NCBI RefSeq assembly: GCF_033807715.1
Contig: NC_084596.1
Span: forward strand, 36,294,879-36,358,878
Origin: Cololabis saira
Taxonomy: Eukaryota; Chordata; Actinopteri; Beloniformes; Belonidae
Direction of reading: 5' to 3'
Length of the DNA: 64,000 bases
Part shown: one piece after another, positions 27,111 to 41,180 of the stretch
Numbering within the stretch: the first letter of the stretch is position 1
Layout: every line of letters begins with the position of its first letter
The notes under the pieces: generated by a model
What the model saw: only the letters and a program-made list of their open reading frames with translations
Databases searched by the model: none
Told to the model about the DNA's origin: nothing
Made by a program: the position numbers and the translations under genes

Positions 27111-29572
27111 TCTACAGAAATGTTGTCTGTTTTATGAAACGGCTCTTGCACACTCCTGAATGAGTTATCACATGAAACTTATCAAAGACGTTGAAAGGTT
27201 TGAGGTTTTGAGAGCATCTTTTGAGTTCTTACTCATAGTTTCATATGAGTCAATATCAAGTTCAGTTATATCCAGCCAGTCCCTAAAGATGACATCAGTA
27301 GAGATCAAAATTTATCAATACCAAAGACTACATTTTGTGTTTGATTTTTTTTGTGTGTAAATGGGGAATTTTTAGATTTTTTTTGTTTAATATCCTCATA
27401 ATTTGTTGTTTCGTAAGGGATAGCTGTTAACCAAAACTGGGTGATTTTAGAGGACATTTCCTACCCCATCCTTTAGCTCACATAATTTAGAGAGTCAGAA
27501 AAATCAAATAACATAAAACAACTATGGTACCTAATTTAGATTGTATCTTTTATCATTAGATTTAAAGTAATATATAATATAAAAACGGTAAAGCACAGCC
27601 TTAGAACTGTACCAGAAGATGACTTGCAACTTTTATTGTCAATGTAGTTGCATTTTGGACTCAGTAATCCAGCTGAATATTTAAAACTGTCTCGTTTTAA
27701 TTATAATTATATCACTTGGTAAGGACAATCTTTTATCTGCGATACATCCGGCAGCTATTTTAGGAATGCAGGAACTGTAAAACACAGCAATCAAGTTTCT
27801 GTTTTATTTGCAGTGCTGAACATAGCAGATGTAAACAGACTATAAGTGTGCATTTCCTCTCCTGCCTCCTTTTAAGCAGTAATTACAATAAACATGTGCA
27901 CTGTGTTCAGTTTTATAATCCTGTCATAAAAACATTACTGCATTTATTTGATATTGATTGTCTTAATATTTGTGCTTTATTTAATGAAATGGTGGAGGGG
28001 GGGCTCCAAAAGGTAAAGTCTTTACACATCACTGAGCAAGTGAACTTAGCCGAATCTTTTTATCTCCTCCCACAAGGATCTACATTATACTTTAGGGGTA
28101 TAACGCTTTCTCTTGTGATCAGTTTTAACAAATTGTGAAATGAACTTTCCAGCTACTCAAACAGGATCACTTGCATTGTAATCATCAATCATGTCAGTTA
28201 AAAGCAGGACTGGCTGGTGATGGGCAGATCTGAAAGTAAAACACTAGTTTATCCTCTTTTTTGGTCTTCGAGTGTAGCTAATTGAACGTTGAATAATTAC
28301 TCTTCACAGTTTTTCACACACCCTCCTCTCCTCCAGTCCTTTCTTCTTTCTCAATGCTTTCATATACCATAAAGTTAAGACACTTTCAGGGATAAACAGC
28401 TGTTTCACGTCATCTCAAAATCTACAGTGCCATCCACGTTTAATTCATTTCCCCAGCAAGTTATAAATTGTGGCAAGAGAGTCTGTACTTTAGGCTTCAC
28501 TACAATGAAGCTACCAGCTGTCAGGAAGACAGGAATTTGAGGCCCACTTCTCAAATTAGTAACATCCTCATATTCAGGTTGGGAACATGCTGAGACAGAG
28601 AGAATCCTCGCTTAGGTCTGAAACTTCCTGATGCAAATCATTTCAAGCATCCGTGTCAATGCAGATTATCACCTTGCCATTAGTTAATGGTATTTCATTC
28701 CTCCACTTAAAAACAGGTTTTCAGAGGTTCATTGCACTATGTCAGTTCTGTTCAACCTTGACATGTCAGTTCCTCTTGGGCATCTTCCTTAAATCGGCCT
28801 TAATACGCAAATTATGCTGCATGAACTTTGTATTTGTAAAACTAAAAAAAAAAAAAAGTCAATAGCTCCTTTAATATGAAGAGATGCGGCACTGATGGCT
28901 GTCACTTAAATCGCAGAGAAGATTAACATCTTTAAGTCGACTTAAACATTAAAAGCATTTAATCACCTCAGGAACATGAAAACCCTTTCTAAAACCATAT
29001 CTATTATCCAGCACCACAAAAGCTATTGTTACTCACAATGCACAAGTCTTCCCTCAGCAGAGAGACTATCCCTGTGAAAGCTCTGGCTGCTAGTATCAAA
29101 TACGCTGCTAACACTGCGTGTCAAACCCTCGGTCATTGGATCTAGTGGATAAATCACCAAATTACACCACACTAGCTGTGGACTCGTTTCATTCACACAG
29201 GCCACATGAAAAGGGAAGGGAGAGAAAGAGGGAAGTCTGACTTCCATGGCTCAGGCCGGCCAGACAAAAGGCTCTGGATCAGCACTGCCTCGGGACAAAA
29301 TCATATGACACTGGCGCACAGGAAATCACCCAAATTGTCCATTGTCTGGGACAACATCAAAATGGCTCTGCCTCTGTGCGGGCAGTGGAGGCAGAGGAAG
29401 GTGGGAGCAGGGGGGGAGTGGGGGGAAACTGGGAAGTGTGAGGTGACAGCGCATACAAGACATGTTTGAGAAATATCTGATCATTTTGTCTTCATTCATT
29501 TTTCTAAACAATCTGTTATGATTTTACATCTCATCTGTGAATTGTTCATGAATTGAATATCAGCATATCATC
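27111..29572. other. Intergenic DNA, no gene recognised
   Basis: AT-rich, mostly unstructured. Block 29040-29420 is GC-richer and listed as a non-coding candidate; it contains several SOX-like ATTGTC/GACAA words. Confidence 0.5.
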
Positions 29573-29580
29573 TGTTAAAG

Positions 29581-30375
29581 CAGTGCTTCTCAAAGTGTGG
29601 GGCGCGCCCCACTGGTGGGGAACGGAGACATGACAGGTGGGGCGCGACAAACGGGAAGACATTTTCAATTTCATGCCTATCTTACTATAAATTCTATTGA
29701 CAATAAAGATAATTCACCCTAAACAAAACACACACACAAACATAGTAATAATTAATAGCTAAAATTATTAAAAAGCATTAGGAGATCGGAGAAAAATGTA
29801 CCCTGGAACTAAAGTGCAAAAACAATGATTGACATCGGACTGTTAATTGCAGCGGGCCAATATTTGCGGCAGTATATCCCCTCATCGGACAGAAAGCTTT
29901 AAACATCCTTCTTCCCTTTGCCACTTCATATCTCTGCGAGAGAGGCCTTTTCAGCTGTTGCTTCTCTAAAAACTAAGTACAGATCCCAACTCAACATTGA
30001 GCCTGATTTGAGAGTGGCAGTTTCCAGCCTGCAACCCCGTTTTGAAAGGATGTTCAGTGCAAAACAGGCAACACTGCAGCCACTAATGCAGGGAAAGTTC
30101 ACTTGTTTTTGTTTTTGCAAATAAAGTTATGATGGTACAACTGCACTTTTATTTTCTCTTTTTGAACTTTGTGTTATTTGTTGTTTTTGATTTTGATTCA
30201 GTATCAAATATGACTGATATACTTGGTGCTAGTAATTTCAATACATTTAAATACATTTAAAGTAATTATTAATTATTTCTTTCTACTTATTAATTAAGTA
30301 ATTCGTCAAGATTTTTGTTGAGGCAACGGGGGCAAGTGGGGCTTGAAAATGACGAAAAAAGTTTGAGAACCACTG
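29581..30375 (+). mobile_element. hAT transposon, internally deleted, with 8-bp duplication
   Basis: The ends are CAGTGCTTCTCAAAGTG and, inverted, CAGTGGTTCTCAAACTT. The target duplication TGTTAAAG is exact (29573-29580 and 30376-30383). Subterminal 'ggggcgcg' repeats are usual for this family. The right half keeps the C-terminal coding end of the transposase (29918-30124). The rest of the transposase is deleted. Confidence 0.93.
29918..30124 (+). pseudogene. hAT transposase C-terminal dimerisation fragment
   Basis: The open frame contains SLKTKYRSQLNIEPDLRVAV, followed by the conserved tail region around PRFERMFSAKQA. The upstream FATSYLCERG signature is in an adjacent frame just before it. 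This matches the hAT-C dimerisation domain of Charlie/ZBED5/FAM200-type proteins. Only about 70 residues remain, so it cannot encode an active enzyme. Confidence 0.8.
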
Positions 30376-30383
30376 TGTTAAAG

Positions 30384-32899
30384 TGATTAGTTGACTGAGG
30401 GAAAAATGCTGATAGTTACAGCTATCCTTTCAAAAAACTGGAGGACATAATGACTCGCCTGAACTGCTAAACGTCCTGTGACTTCATCTTATCTGATCTA
30501 AGTGGATCAACAGCCTGATCTGATCGAGTCGTTGATCTTGTCGATCGCTGTGGGCCTAAAGCATGGTCTATGCTGAACCAACCACGGCGAGAAACTCAAA
30601 ATCATGGCCTCCCCCGTAGTCTATGCAGACAAACTGATCCTGTGCAGTTGTTTCTACATTTTTACCACTACTGCTCCTCCTCCTTCATTCTTTTCAAGCT
30701 GGGTAAAAAAAACGAAAACTGCAATGTTGGTAGAAGTTGCTGCCGCTCCACATTTACGAGCTCCAACTCATGTAAGACATGCTCCACCGTTGCTGTTTCT
30801 GAGCTAAAAGAAACATTAATGAAACAAAAAAACGAAAAAGGAGGCTCAACCATTTAAAATTCAGTGCTGCAGAAAAGAACCTGCACCACCATCTAGCATT
30901 TGGAGGTGTAATTGCAGAACGACACAAACAACGAGGGACGTGTTTGCTGCTACGACGTTGGTCCTGGAGGTAGGCTACGTGCGTAGTTGCTGATGTGGAA
31001 CCATCAATGGGCTACGGCAGATTCCTGAGAAAGTGTAAACTAATATTTGGTATTTCTTTAAGCCACTTGGTATGTTAAAAATTTTTTTTTTACACACCCT
31101 ACTCTTAACCTCTGCTGTCCGCGCTGTACAGTCTCTTGCCAAGAACCACGTAATGTAGGCTATCACTCCTTGCAATTTATAGTATGTTTTTTGTTTTGTT
31201 TTCATTTTAGTTTTTTTTTTTTTTGTCTTTGCTTGTTTGCTTGTTACTCGTCCAATATATCAATTTTTTCAATGTTTGAACCCAAATTATTAGTTTTGTT
31301 TTGTATTAAACCTCCTGAGTCGAGGTTCATAAAAGGGTAGGCATATTAAGCCTTGGCTTCAGCCTATACCTTTTCGGTGCCATTTAATATATTGGACCTT
31401 TTTTTTATGTTGTATTATGCTGTATCCAAATGGACCGAAATAAAAAACTCAAAAACAAAAAAACAAAATCTTTCACTAGTAATATTGATAACATCCTCTG
31501 AATTAAAAAAGAAACATGATTTGAATATAAAAGTCATTATAACCAGATGTACAATGAGTGTAAGTTTTCAGGTATGCATTATTAAAGATTTTTGGGTTGT
31601 AAACACTAAAAACGGGCTGTTTTATGTAGTAAGTCCCCTTTAGAACAGACGTGGAGCGAGTGCAAATATTCAAATAAAGGCAGGAGAACGGAGCTGGTTC
31701 ACAGAGCACATAACAAAGTGATCGGTAGCTTCCAAACCCCCGCCCCCCCTGCTCTGGCATGTATTTGAACAGGTGAGTACAGTCAAAGAGTGATATTCAG
31801 GCAGGCAGGCAGGCAGCCGGCCGGCCTGTCAGGTAGCGCCTGAGGCCACGCTGGCTCTCATTTATTCAGCTACACAACTCATACCGACAGACGGCTTTCC
31901 TCTGGCCTTCTCATCTTCTCATTCATTCTTTCTCACCGCTCCACCCCCAACACCCGCACCTCCTCACACACAAATACACTCACATACTTGTTCAGTTTAA
32001 GTTTATTTTTTGTCTCAAGTTGTTTGTTGCTTCCTCAGCTGAACTGAAGACATCAACTGTGTGCTCTCTATGTACAAAGCCCAACCAGACGAGGGACAAA
32101 ACACAGCCATTTGGCCTTTGTTAAAACTGCACTAGAGAAACACACACTTGGGCAGCGCGACCATTTGGGACAATATAGTTTCTGGTGGTGCTACAACATG
32201 CTGTAGGTTTTAGCATGCACTAACCCGGCATGAAATCATGAAATGTGACCGTAACTTTAGAAAAGTTGTTCTTTTGAAGCTCAGATTTCTGCAGGAGCCC
32301 TCTGTTACAACGCTTGTGTTCACCACAAAAACACTCTTGATGAGCCTGTTTAAGAACCTGTCAGTTCCTCTGGTTTGTTCTGCTTCACCAGGTGAAAACA
32401 GCTGTCAGCCTGCACAGACTTAAGGAACTCATGTGGCACGGGACCTTCAGAAAACTAAGAAGAGCCAACTAAAATGAAAATCTGCTGTATTTTTAGGGAG
32501 AAAAATACAAAGGATTTCTTTTGTTTGAGCTGCTATGTTTTAGACTTTTTTCACTTTGTGTGTCGGTTTGTTTCGCTGAAGCAGAACAGTCAAGAACACA
32601 AGTGGTGGAGGAAGATGATCAGAAAAAAACAGAACAGAGATCTAAACCAAGACAAAAGCACAAATCCAGACTGTTATAATCCCAAAAGAGTCATAGAGCC
32701 CCGTACTTTTTATATTGTACTTCTTTCGCCAACCAGCCATTCAACATACTGTATATACTAAACAATCAAATTTATGCAACTTAGTAAAAAGACAATTTAC
32801 AGTTTTATAATTATTCTTTAACATTTACACGACTGATACATTTGTTTAGTTTTTTCTGAAATGTTGTGTTTTTAATTTTATCTTTGCATTGAAAGCAAG
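30384..32899. other. Intergenic DNA, no gene recognised
   Basis: Bases 30530-31010 contain short palindromic words such as CTACGTGCGTAG and may be an old DNA transposon, but no paired ends are visible. Bases 31800-31850 hold GCAG and CCGG simple repeats. No exon is supported. Confidence 0.45.
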
Positions 32900-33500
32900 T
32901 GTTACATAAACTCCAGCTTATTCAAAATGCTGCGGCCAGAACTCTAACAAAAACCAAGAGGTATGAACACATCACTCCTGTTTTATCCTCTCTTCACTGG
33001 CTCCGTGTTAAACAAAGAGTAGATTTTAAAGTCTTTAAATCTTTAAATCTATGAATGGCTTAGCTCCCTCCTACATGGTTGACATGCTGACTGAATACAT
33101 GCCGGACAGATCCCAGATCATCAAATAAGAGTTTTCTCATCATACCTAGAATCCACACTAGATCTGCTCATGGTGCTTCAGTCACTACTACACTCTCTGG
33201 AATTCCTTGCTACAGGAACTAAGTTCTGCTCCAAAAACCCTCTTTCAAACGCAGACTAAAAACGTACCTTTTTGCACAGGCGTTTGAGTAAACTCTACAT
33301 GGTTGGCTGGGTGATCGCACTTTTGTTAAAATGGAATTATGGTTGTTATTGTTGTTTTTCTCTTGACATACTTTTTGTCTATTTCTGTTATTGTAAACTT
33401 GCAATTTTGTTAGTTTGTTTGTTTATGTGTTTGAGCATATTGAGTCCATGCTCATCATGTGAAATGTGCTTTATAAATAAATTTGCCTTGCCTTGCCTTG
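32900..33500 (+). mobile_element. LINE (L2/CR1-group) 3' end with (CCTTG)n tail
   Basis: The plus strand encodes the reverse transcriptase end in broken frames: QLIQNAAARTLTKTK, HITPVLSSLHW and FKRRLKTYLFAQAF. A 3' UTR ends in 'gtgctttataaataaatttg' and a CCTTG repeat (33484-33500). Stops and frameshifts occur throughout. It is a different family from the element at 21395-22350, judging by its tail. Confidence 0.82.
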
Positions 33501-35165
33501 AATATCAAGGTTACCTGAGAACATGGGAATCCAAGCTAGTCCAAAGAGTTCTTCACACTGTGAAAAAATTAATAGTTTTATTTTAATTGGAGTGCACAAT
33601 GAAAATGTATGTGTGGTCAAATGTTTTAACTAACAGTATAAAACAGCGGTTTGTGTTAGCATCATGACTTTTAACAATAACAAGCATCAAAGAGAAACAG
33701 TGTATGATTCTCATAACCATTTGAACCATTTAATCCTCTTGAAAAAATGTTTAAATAACTGCTGTTGCATCAGTATTCCATTACCCTCTTGGAAAAAATG
33801 TCTACATCATCCTGTCCATTCCTGGGTGTTGAAAAATTGGAAAATATGACTTTGTCCATTATTTTAAGAGGGTGATGATGTCAGCATCTATTTTCTAATT
33901 CCAAGGCGGAGGGGCCTCAAAATTCAGCTCTACTTTGATCTCAACTAAGGATATAAAGACAAACCTAGAGCTCTTCTCTCTCTGGGGACCTTTAGGGGCT
34001 CAGTGAATAAGTCAGGTGGATACTTCCACCAAGACCTTTCTAATGACATTTGTGGAGGAGTTCTTTTGTAAAAACACTCTGTAATTTCCTCTGTAAAGTG
34101 TTTCAGCCCATTCACTTGACGGTAACTAAAGTGCCTCTTTGGCCCCGAGTCGGTGGCCTCGTGCACACAGCAGGACTGCAACCCATGTCTGCATTAAGCC
34201 TCCGCTAACCAAGCATTGTTTCTCTGTTTGCGCGAGTACTGAACGCTGAGTTTACCCATTTGCTTGTAAGAATCTTCACAACAATAACAGCCACACTGGA
34301 CACTTCCCCTTTGACAAACTGACAATTTAGATACGGGATTAGGACATGGATTAGCTTCTGTCAGTTACAAGTGTTACAATCTGATTACTGAAGGATCATC
34401 TACAGAGGAGTTGGGAGGGGGCACCACGGCACAGGAAAACAAAGAAGAGGCCTTCACAGACACCAACTGCTCCTAAAGATATCCTGAACCCTAAAATTTA
34501 CAGCATCCCTGCTCGCTGTAAAGGAACAATATCAGGTCCCAGATCTGACCGTTTTATCTGGCCTGCTAGTTACTAACTTTTATTACACCCTTATCTCTCA
34601 TCGGGGTTCAGAGGCACAAAAGTGCAGAATCGAAGTGACGAATTGTCCAATTTTCTTTTGCAGATATTCTGAGTGTACAAAAATGCTTCAATTTTAAATG
34701 AGCTGAAATGTATATTTAAATGGGCTTTAAAGGTGATAGCTGAATCGCCTCTGATGTATCAGCATTGTTTCATTGTTTGATCAACCACATGAATCCACAT
34801 GTATTCAGTATCAGGACTGGTTAAAGCAACATTTATTCATTGTTTATCATAAAAAAAGCACTTTCAGTTTGGTTTCAATGTGGCAAAGTTAATGTAGATG
34901 CAACGTCTGACCTTATTTCAGAGTTGCTTCAAATGAAATGTTGCTGTCTGGGAAGCTACAACAGTTCAGAGTTTGTATTTGTTCATTATTTTTGAATGCA
35001 ACAGATCAAGTCTACTTTAGTAATTCACAGGGTAGACATTTAACTGAATCTGAATTAAATCTAATATTTTTGAATCATTATGATGCTGTAAGTAGCAACC
35101 ACATTTAATTAACCCCTAACAGGCTAACCTGCAAAATCGCAATGTTTATTTGTTATTTTTTATTA
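33501..35165. other. Intergenic DNA, no gene recognised
   Basis: No coding signal. Blocks 34100-34260 and 34470-34640 look comparatively conserved. Confidence 0.5.
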
Positions 35166-35166
35166 A

Positions 35167-35402
35167 TTTCCATAAATGTCATTATCAGACGTAAGGCAAA
35201 CCACGGACACGTCACCAGTCATTGTAGGGCCACCATATGCTCACATTCACCCCTCCGGATAATTTAGAGTTACTAGGTAACCCGTCAAACAGAATACAGA
35301 AGTAAACCCTGCAAGCATGTCACGGAAACTCCACACAAAGATTCCTGCCAGGAGTCAAACCAGGACTCCTCTGGGCCTGAGGGAACAATGTTAATCACAT
35401 GA
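35167..35402 (-). mobile_element. Diverged copy of the tRNA-derived SINE at 4996-5369
   Basis: The shared landmarks, in the same order, are 'cgtcaccagtc', 'cggataatttagag', 'aactccacacaaag', 'ggagtcaaaccaggact' and 'gaacaatgttaatcac'. The terminal tRNA-like end and the tetranucleotide tail are lost. It is older than the 5-kb copy by its divergence. Confidence 0.75.
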
Positions 35403-35579
35403 GGCCCTGGAGCCAATGCAACCTTGAAAAGTTCATACAGTTTGCAAGCCTTCAGATGTCATTCTCCAAATCACCTCCGCAGCAAACCATGGGGTTGGCA
35501 GGTAATGTTGAGGTGATGCTTTCATCGCTAGGGCCTGAGAAATTGGTCTGGATTTTTTTTTTATATATTAATGCTTAGG

Positions 35580-35664
35580 TTCATTCATTCATTCATTCAT
35601 TCATTCATTCATTCATTCATTCATTCATTCATTCATTCATTCATTCATTCATTCATTCATTCAT
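35580..35664. repeat. (TTCA)n tetranucleotide microsatellite
   Basis: Twenty-one uninterrupted four-base units. Confidence 0.97.
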
Positions 35665-37957
<2,293 letters not shown>

Positions 37958-37965
37958 ACAACACG

Positions 37966-38678
37966 CAGTACTCGAGTTGAAGGGGGGATGAGGGGGGATG
38001 GCATCCCCCCTGTAAAACTGCCATCCCCCCTTTCCATCCCTTATGTCATTTCATCAATGAATGTGGTATTACTGCTATTTCAACATTTAGAGTCATCACC
38101 AGAAAAATAACTTATTTGACAATTTTTACCTGTTTCAAGTAGATTTTCACTTGAAATAAGTAGGAAAATCTGCCAGTGGGACAAGATTTATCTTCTTATT
38201 ACAAGCAAAACAATCTTGTTCCACTGGCAGATTTTTCTACTTATTTCAAGTTAAAATCTACTTGAAACAGGTGAAAATTGTTGTTTTTTTTTTCCAGTGA
38301 TGAGTCTTGTTTTAAGTGGTAATGATATTTTTTTACTAAAATTAGAAATTTTAACTAGAAATAAGACAAATATTCTTGTTAATATTTTTAGTTTTTGCAG
38401 TGATCCATTTTACTTATCCTGTGAAGGACAGAGTCATATTGATAAGTTTTTTATTGTTGTGTTTTGATGTATTTGATGTAAGACCAGTGGATATGTAAAG
38501 CTTACAGAAGGCTGCATTTAACTGCTGCTATGTCATTCCTGCAGTATTTCTGCAGGTGTTTTGGTCAGTGCTATTATTTGTAATATATTATATTATTTGT
38601 AATCAGCACAAATTATCTGTCCCCATATGATAAAATCCACCATCCCCCCTGATTTTTTTTTTTACAACTCGAGTGCTG
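37966..38678. mobile_element. hAT-type element with CAG(T/C)ACTCGAGTTG ends
   Basis: The left end CAGTACTCGAGTTG and the inverted right end CAGCACTCGAGTTG differ at one base. The 8-bp duplication ACAACACG is exact (37958-37965 and 38679-38686). Subterminal GGGGGGATGG words recur on both sides. No transposase is encoded. A hairpin element is nested at 38091-38306. Confidence 0.88.
38091..38306. mobile_element. Hairpin MITE nested in the hAT element
   Basis: The left arm runs from AGTCATCAC through 'cctgtttcaagtagatttt' to 'gggacaagattta'. It is repeated in inverted orientation on the right, ending 'ccagtgatgagtc'. The arms are roughly 90-100 nt with a short loop (about 38191-38211). It is a near-perfect fold-back of a repeat type I recall from many teleosts. 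The exact target duplication was not resolved. Confidence 0.8.
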
Positions 38679-38686
38679 ACAACACG

Positions 38687-39510
38687 TGTACGTGTGTGTA
38701 TAATGTAGTTGTAGTTGGAGTAGTTGTGTCGTGCAGTACGATACAATCCCACTTTTCAAGGCAAAAGTAATTGAAGAATCCAGATTGTGGTAATCACTTC
38801 TTTATGACTAAACTTTCTAATAAAAGGGCCAAAGTGCCCCTTTTACTTAATTCACTATTTTAGTGTGTCATTATGGCATTTTTGTACAATTTTTGTAAAA
38901 ATCCTCTAAAAATCCATGCAAATGTGGTCATTTCACGAGGTACTAACAGGAGTCCATTATCGCACCGCATCAAAGAGATATCCCACAAATATTTGTTACT
39001 TAAAACTGGAAAACTACCAAGTCAGTCTCATGGAGTCTGAGTTTTTTTTCTGTCTCAGGGGACCAAAAAAAAAGCATGTCACTGAGAAGTGTTGGGTGGA
39101 GCTAGCTGATGGGATAATGCTCCTAATGACTCTCAACTGGCCTTAAGGGGGTTCTTCTGTCATCTGGTTCAATTTCCTGCCTCTTTGTGCAGGCGCCTCG
39201 TGCATAGATTGCCTGGTACCTCTGGCACCCAGCCTGCAGTGCAACACAAACACACACACAGACACAAGTCTTGAACTGGCCAACACTGTTCTCCTTATCC
39301 ATTCAGATTAAGTTTGTCATTGAATCAATATTTAGTTTGAGTCAAAATGTGTACATAGTGATATTTGTAGGTCTTGTCCACTGTGTACATACCATATTTG
39401 ACATGTGTGTCTTCAGAAGGTGTTGGATAGAAGAGGGAACTTGGTGTATTAAGTGCCATATTGATTAACTGGTGTGAGTGTATCTTCATAAAATGCCAAT
39501 TATGACCAAA
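38687..39510. other. Intergenic DNA, no gene recognised
   Basis: Unique-looking AT-rich sequence. Confidence 0.5.
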
Positions 39511-39705
39511 CTGTGCAGTGAGTTTCCGGCTGAGGACCATGGTCTCGGTTTTGGAGGTGCTGATTCTCATGTCAGCCACTTCACATTTGAATGTGAACCA
39601 CTCCAGTGAGAGTTGGAGGTCTTGGCCTGATGAATGCAACAGAACCATGTCATCTGAGAAAAGCAGAGCCCCAGTTCTGAGGTCACCAGACGGGACACTC
39701 TCCAC

Positions 39706-39945
39706 CAGTGGCGTAATATCCTGGTGATAGGCCCCGGTGCAAATATTTTTTTGTGCCCCGACCCCTGCCCGAAACAAAAGTGCACACAGCATGCGCACAC
39801 ACACATGCACAGCCATTATAGAGAACTGCTATTGCCGTCATGTACGCTAACGTAGTGGCTGGCCACATTCAGGGGAAGTCTCCTCCTGCCCCCCCGGCGG
39901 TCGGGTCAATGGAGTTTCATTCATGGAGCTGTAGCTGGGAAGCTC
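39706..39945. mobile_element. Probable truncated hAT-like insertion inside Rex3
   Basis: Rex3 homology breaks at 'gacactctccac' and resumes at 'ctagaaattctgtcc' (about 39958). The intervening DNA begins CAGTGGCGTAATATCCTGG, a hAT-like end, and contains 'ggccccggtgc'. The left 8-mer CTCTCCAC and the right CTCTCAGC agree at five to six bases. The right terminus is not a clear inverted copy, so the insertion is probably truncated. Confidence 0.5.
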
Positions 39946-40145
39946 TCAGCTGCGTCTAGAAATTCTGTCCATAAAAGTAAGGAAATCAGTGACAAAGAGC
40001 AGCCTTGGCGGAGTCCAACCTTCACTGGGAACGACTGACTGCTAGCAATGCGGACCAAGCTCTTACACCAGATGTGTAGAGACTGGACAGCCCTATGAGG
40101 ATTTATGGCACCCCCGTACCAGGAGTACAGGGGTGTCCCCTAAAG

Positions 40146-40933
40146 CAGTGGTTCCCAACCTTTTTTCCTTGGAGCCCCCCCTGCTTGTGTCTAAAACCAG
40201 CGAGCCCCCCCCCCCAAAAGAGTAAAGTGATTCGTTACAAACCTTTAATTGAAAAAAATGGTTTACCCTGTATACAATATCTATGCAATATCTGTCTGTC
40301 TACCTCACACACATTCTACCTGCCTTTTTTTTTCCCGCACTACTTTTATTTCCATCCCAATGTATATACTGCCCTGTAATTATATATATATTTTTTTACT
40401 TTTTACTTTTTTACCCACTTCCCTGCATGTGTGTGTTAAGTTACTGCTGCTAACATGTGAGTTTCCCCATTGAGGGAGTAATAAAAGATTATCTTATCTT
40501 ATCTCTTATACATATGACTTTGTTTTTTTTCACTTAATTTTGTGTCACCAATGTTTAAAATTCGCACAAAAAATAATTGCAAGGACATAAAAATATTTCT
40601 GAAAAATGTCTCTCAACATTTGTAACATTTTTCCTTTAACAACCTGCCGGAGTAGTAGTATGATTAAATGTTCAATAATTATATAATACGTTTTTAAGTT
40701 TTTATCCTGCTAAATAACTTAGTATTTTGTGGGGTGGGTTTATACAGACTTGGATTACAGTATTCCATTCCAGGTGTGTTATTGTGATTTTTTATTTATT
40801 TAACATTTATTTAACATGCGCAAATATAATTTTTACAACTGTATATCCTCAAAGCAGACAAAGTTTCGCGCCCCCCCAGAGATCTCTGGCGCCCCCCCCA
40901 GGAGGGGCCCGGACCCCAGGTTGGGAGACACTG
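40146..40933. mobile_element. hAT element splitting the Rex3 copy
   Basis: The left end CAGTGGTTCCCAACC and the inverted right end CAGTGTCTCCCAACC match. CCCTAAAG is duplicated exactly on both sides (40138-40145 and 40934-40941). Subterminal runs of C (gagccccccc, gcgcccccc) are typical. No transposase is encoded, and part of the interior is an L2-like 3' end (40262-40506). Confidence 0.92.
40262..40506 (+). mobile_element. L2-like LINE 3' end nested in the hAT
   Basis: The sequence parallels 22110-22320: 'gcaatatctgtc', 'tacctca', 'ctacttttatt', 'caatgtatatactg', 'ccctgcatgtgtgtgtt' and 'tttccccattgagggag'. It ends in a TTATC repeat (40488-40506). Only the 3' UTR is present, as in a severely 5'-truncated LINE insertion. 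Confidence 0.8.
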
Positions 40934-41180
40934 CCCTAAAGAGTGTGATCCCTCTGTCATTGGACACCCTCATGTCTCACTTCCTAAAGATGGGGACCAC
41001 CAGTCTAGTCTGCCAATCCAGAGGCCCTGTTCCTGATGACCAGGAGATGTTGCCCAGGCGTGTCAACCAAGACCCACAACATCCAGACCCTTAAAGATCT
41101 CCGGCTGGATCTCATGACCTCAGCACCGGAGACAGATTCCACCTCTGAGTCCTCTCCTCCACCAACTCAAAGCATCCCAA

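Larger units (their letters stand above)
39515..41180 (-). pseudogene. Rex3 (RTE-clade) retroposon, internally deleted and interrupted
   Basis: On the minus strand the right segment (40942-41100) encodes LDWQTRLVVPIFRK, then a stop and NDRGITL. After the hAT at 40146-40933, 39960-40130 encodes SLVRIASSQSFPVKVGLRQG. At 39520-39690 the frame GDLRTGALLFSDDMVLLHSS carries the catalytic [FY]xDD box as FSDD, followed by MRISTSKTETMVLSRK. The sites 'cagtgacaaagagcagcct' and 'accaccagtctagtctgcca' match the classical Rex3 diagnostic primer positions. About 80 residues between NDRGITL and the next block are missing, and stops are present. Confidence 0.85.

Noticed and set aside
30530..31010. Possible old Harbinger or other DNA transposon
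   Set aside because: Several short palindromes but no paired termini or target duplication.
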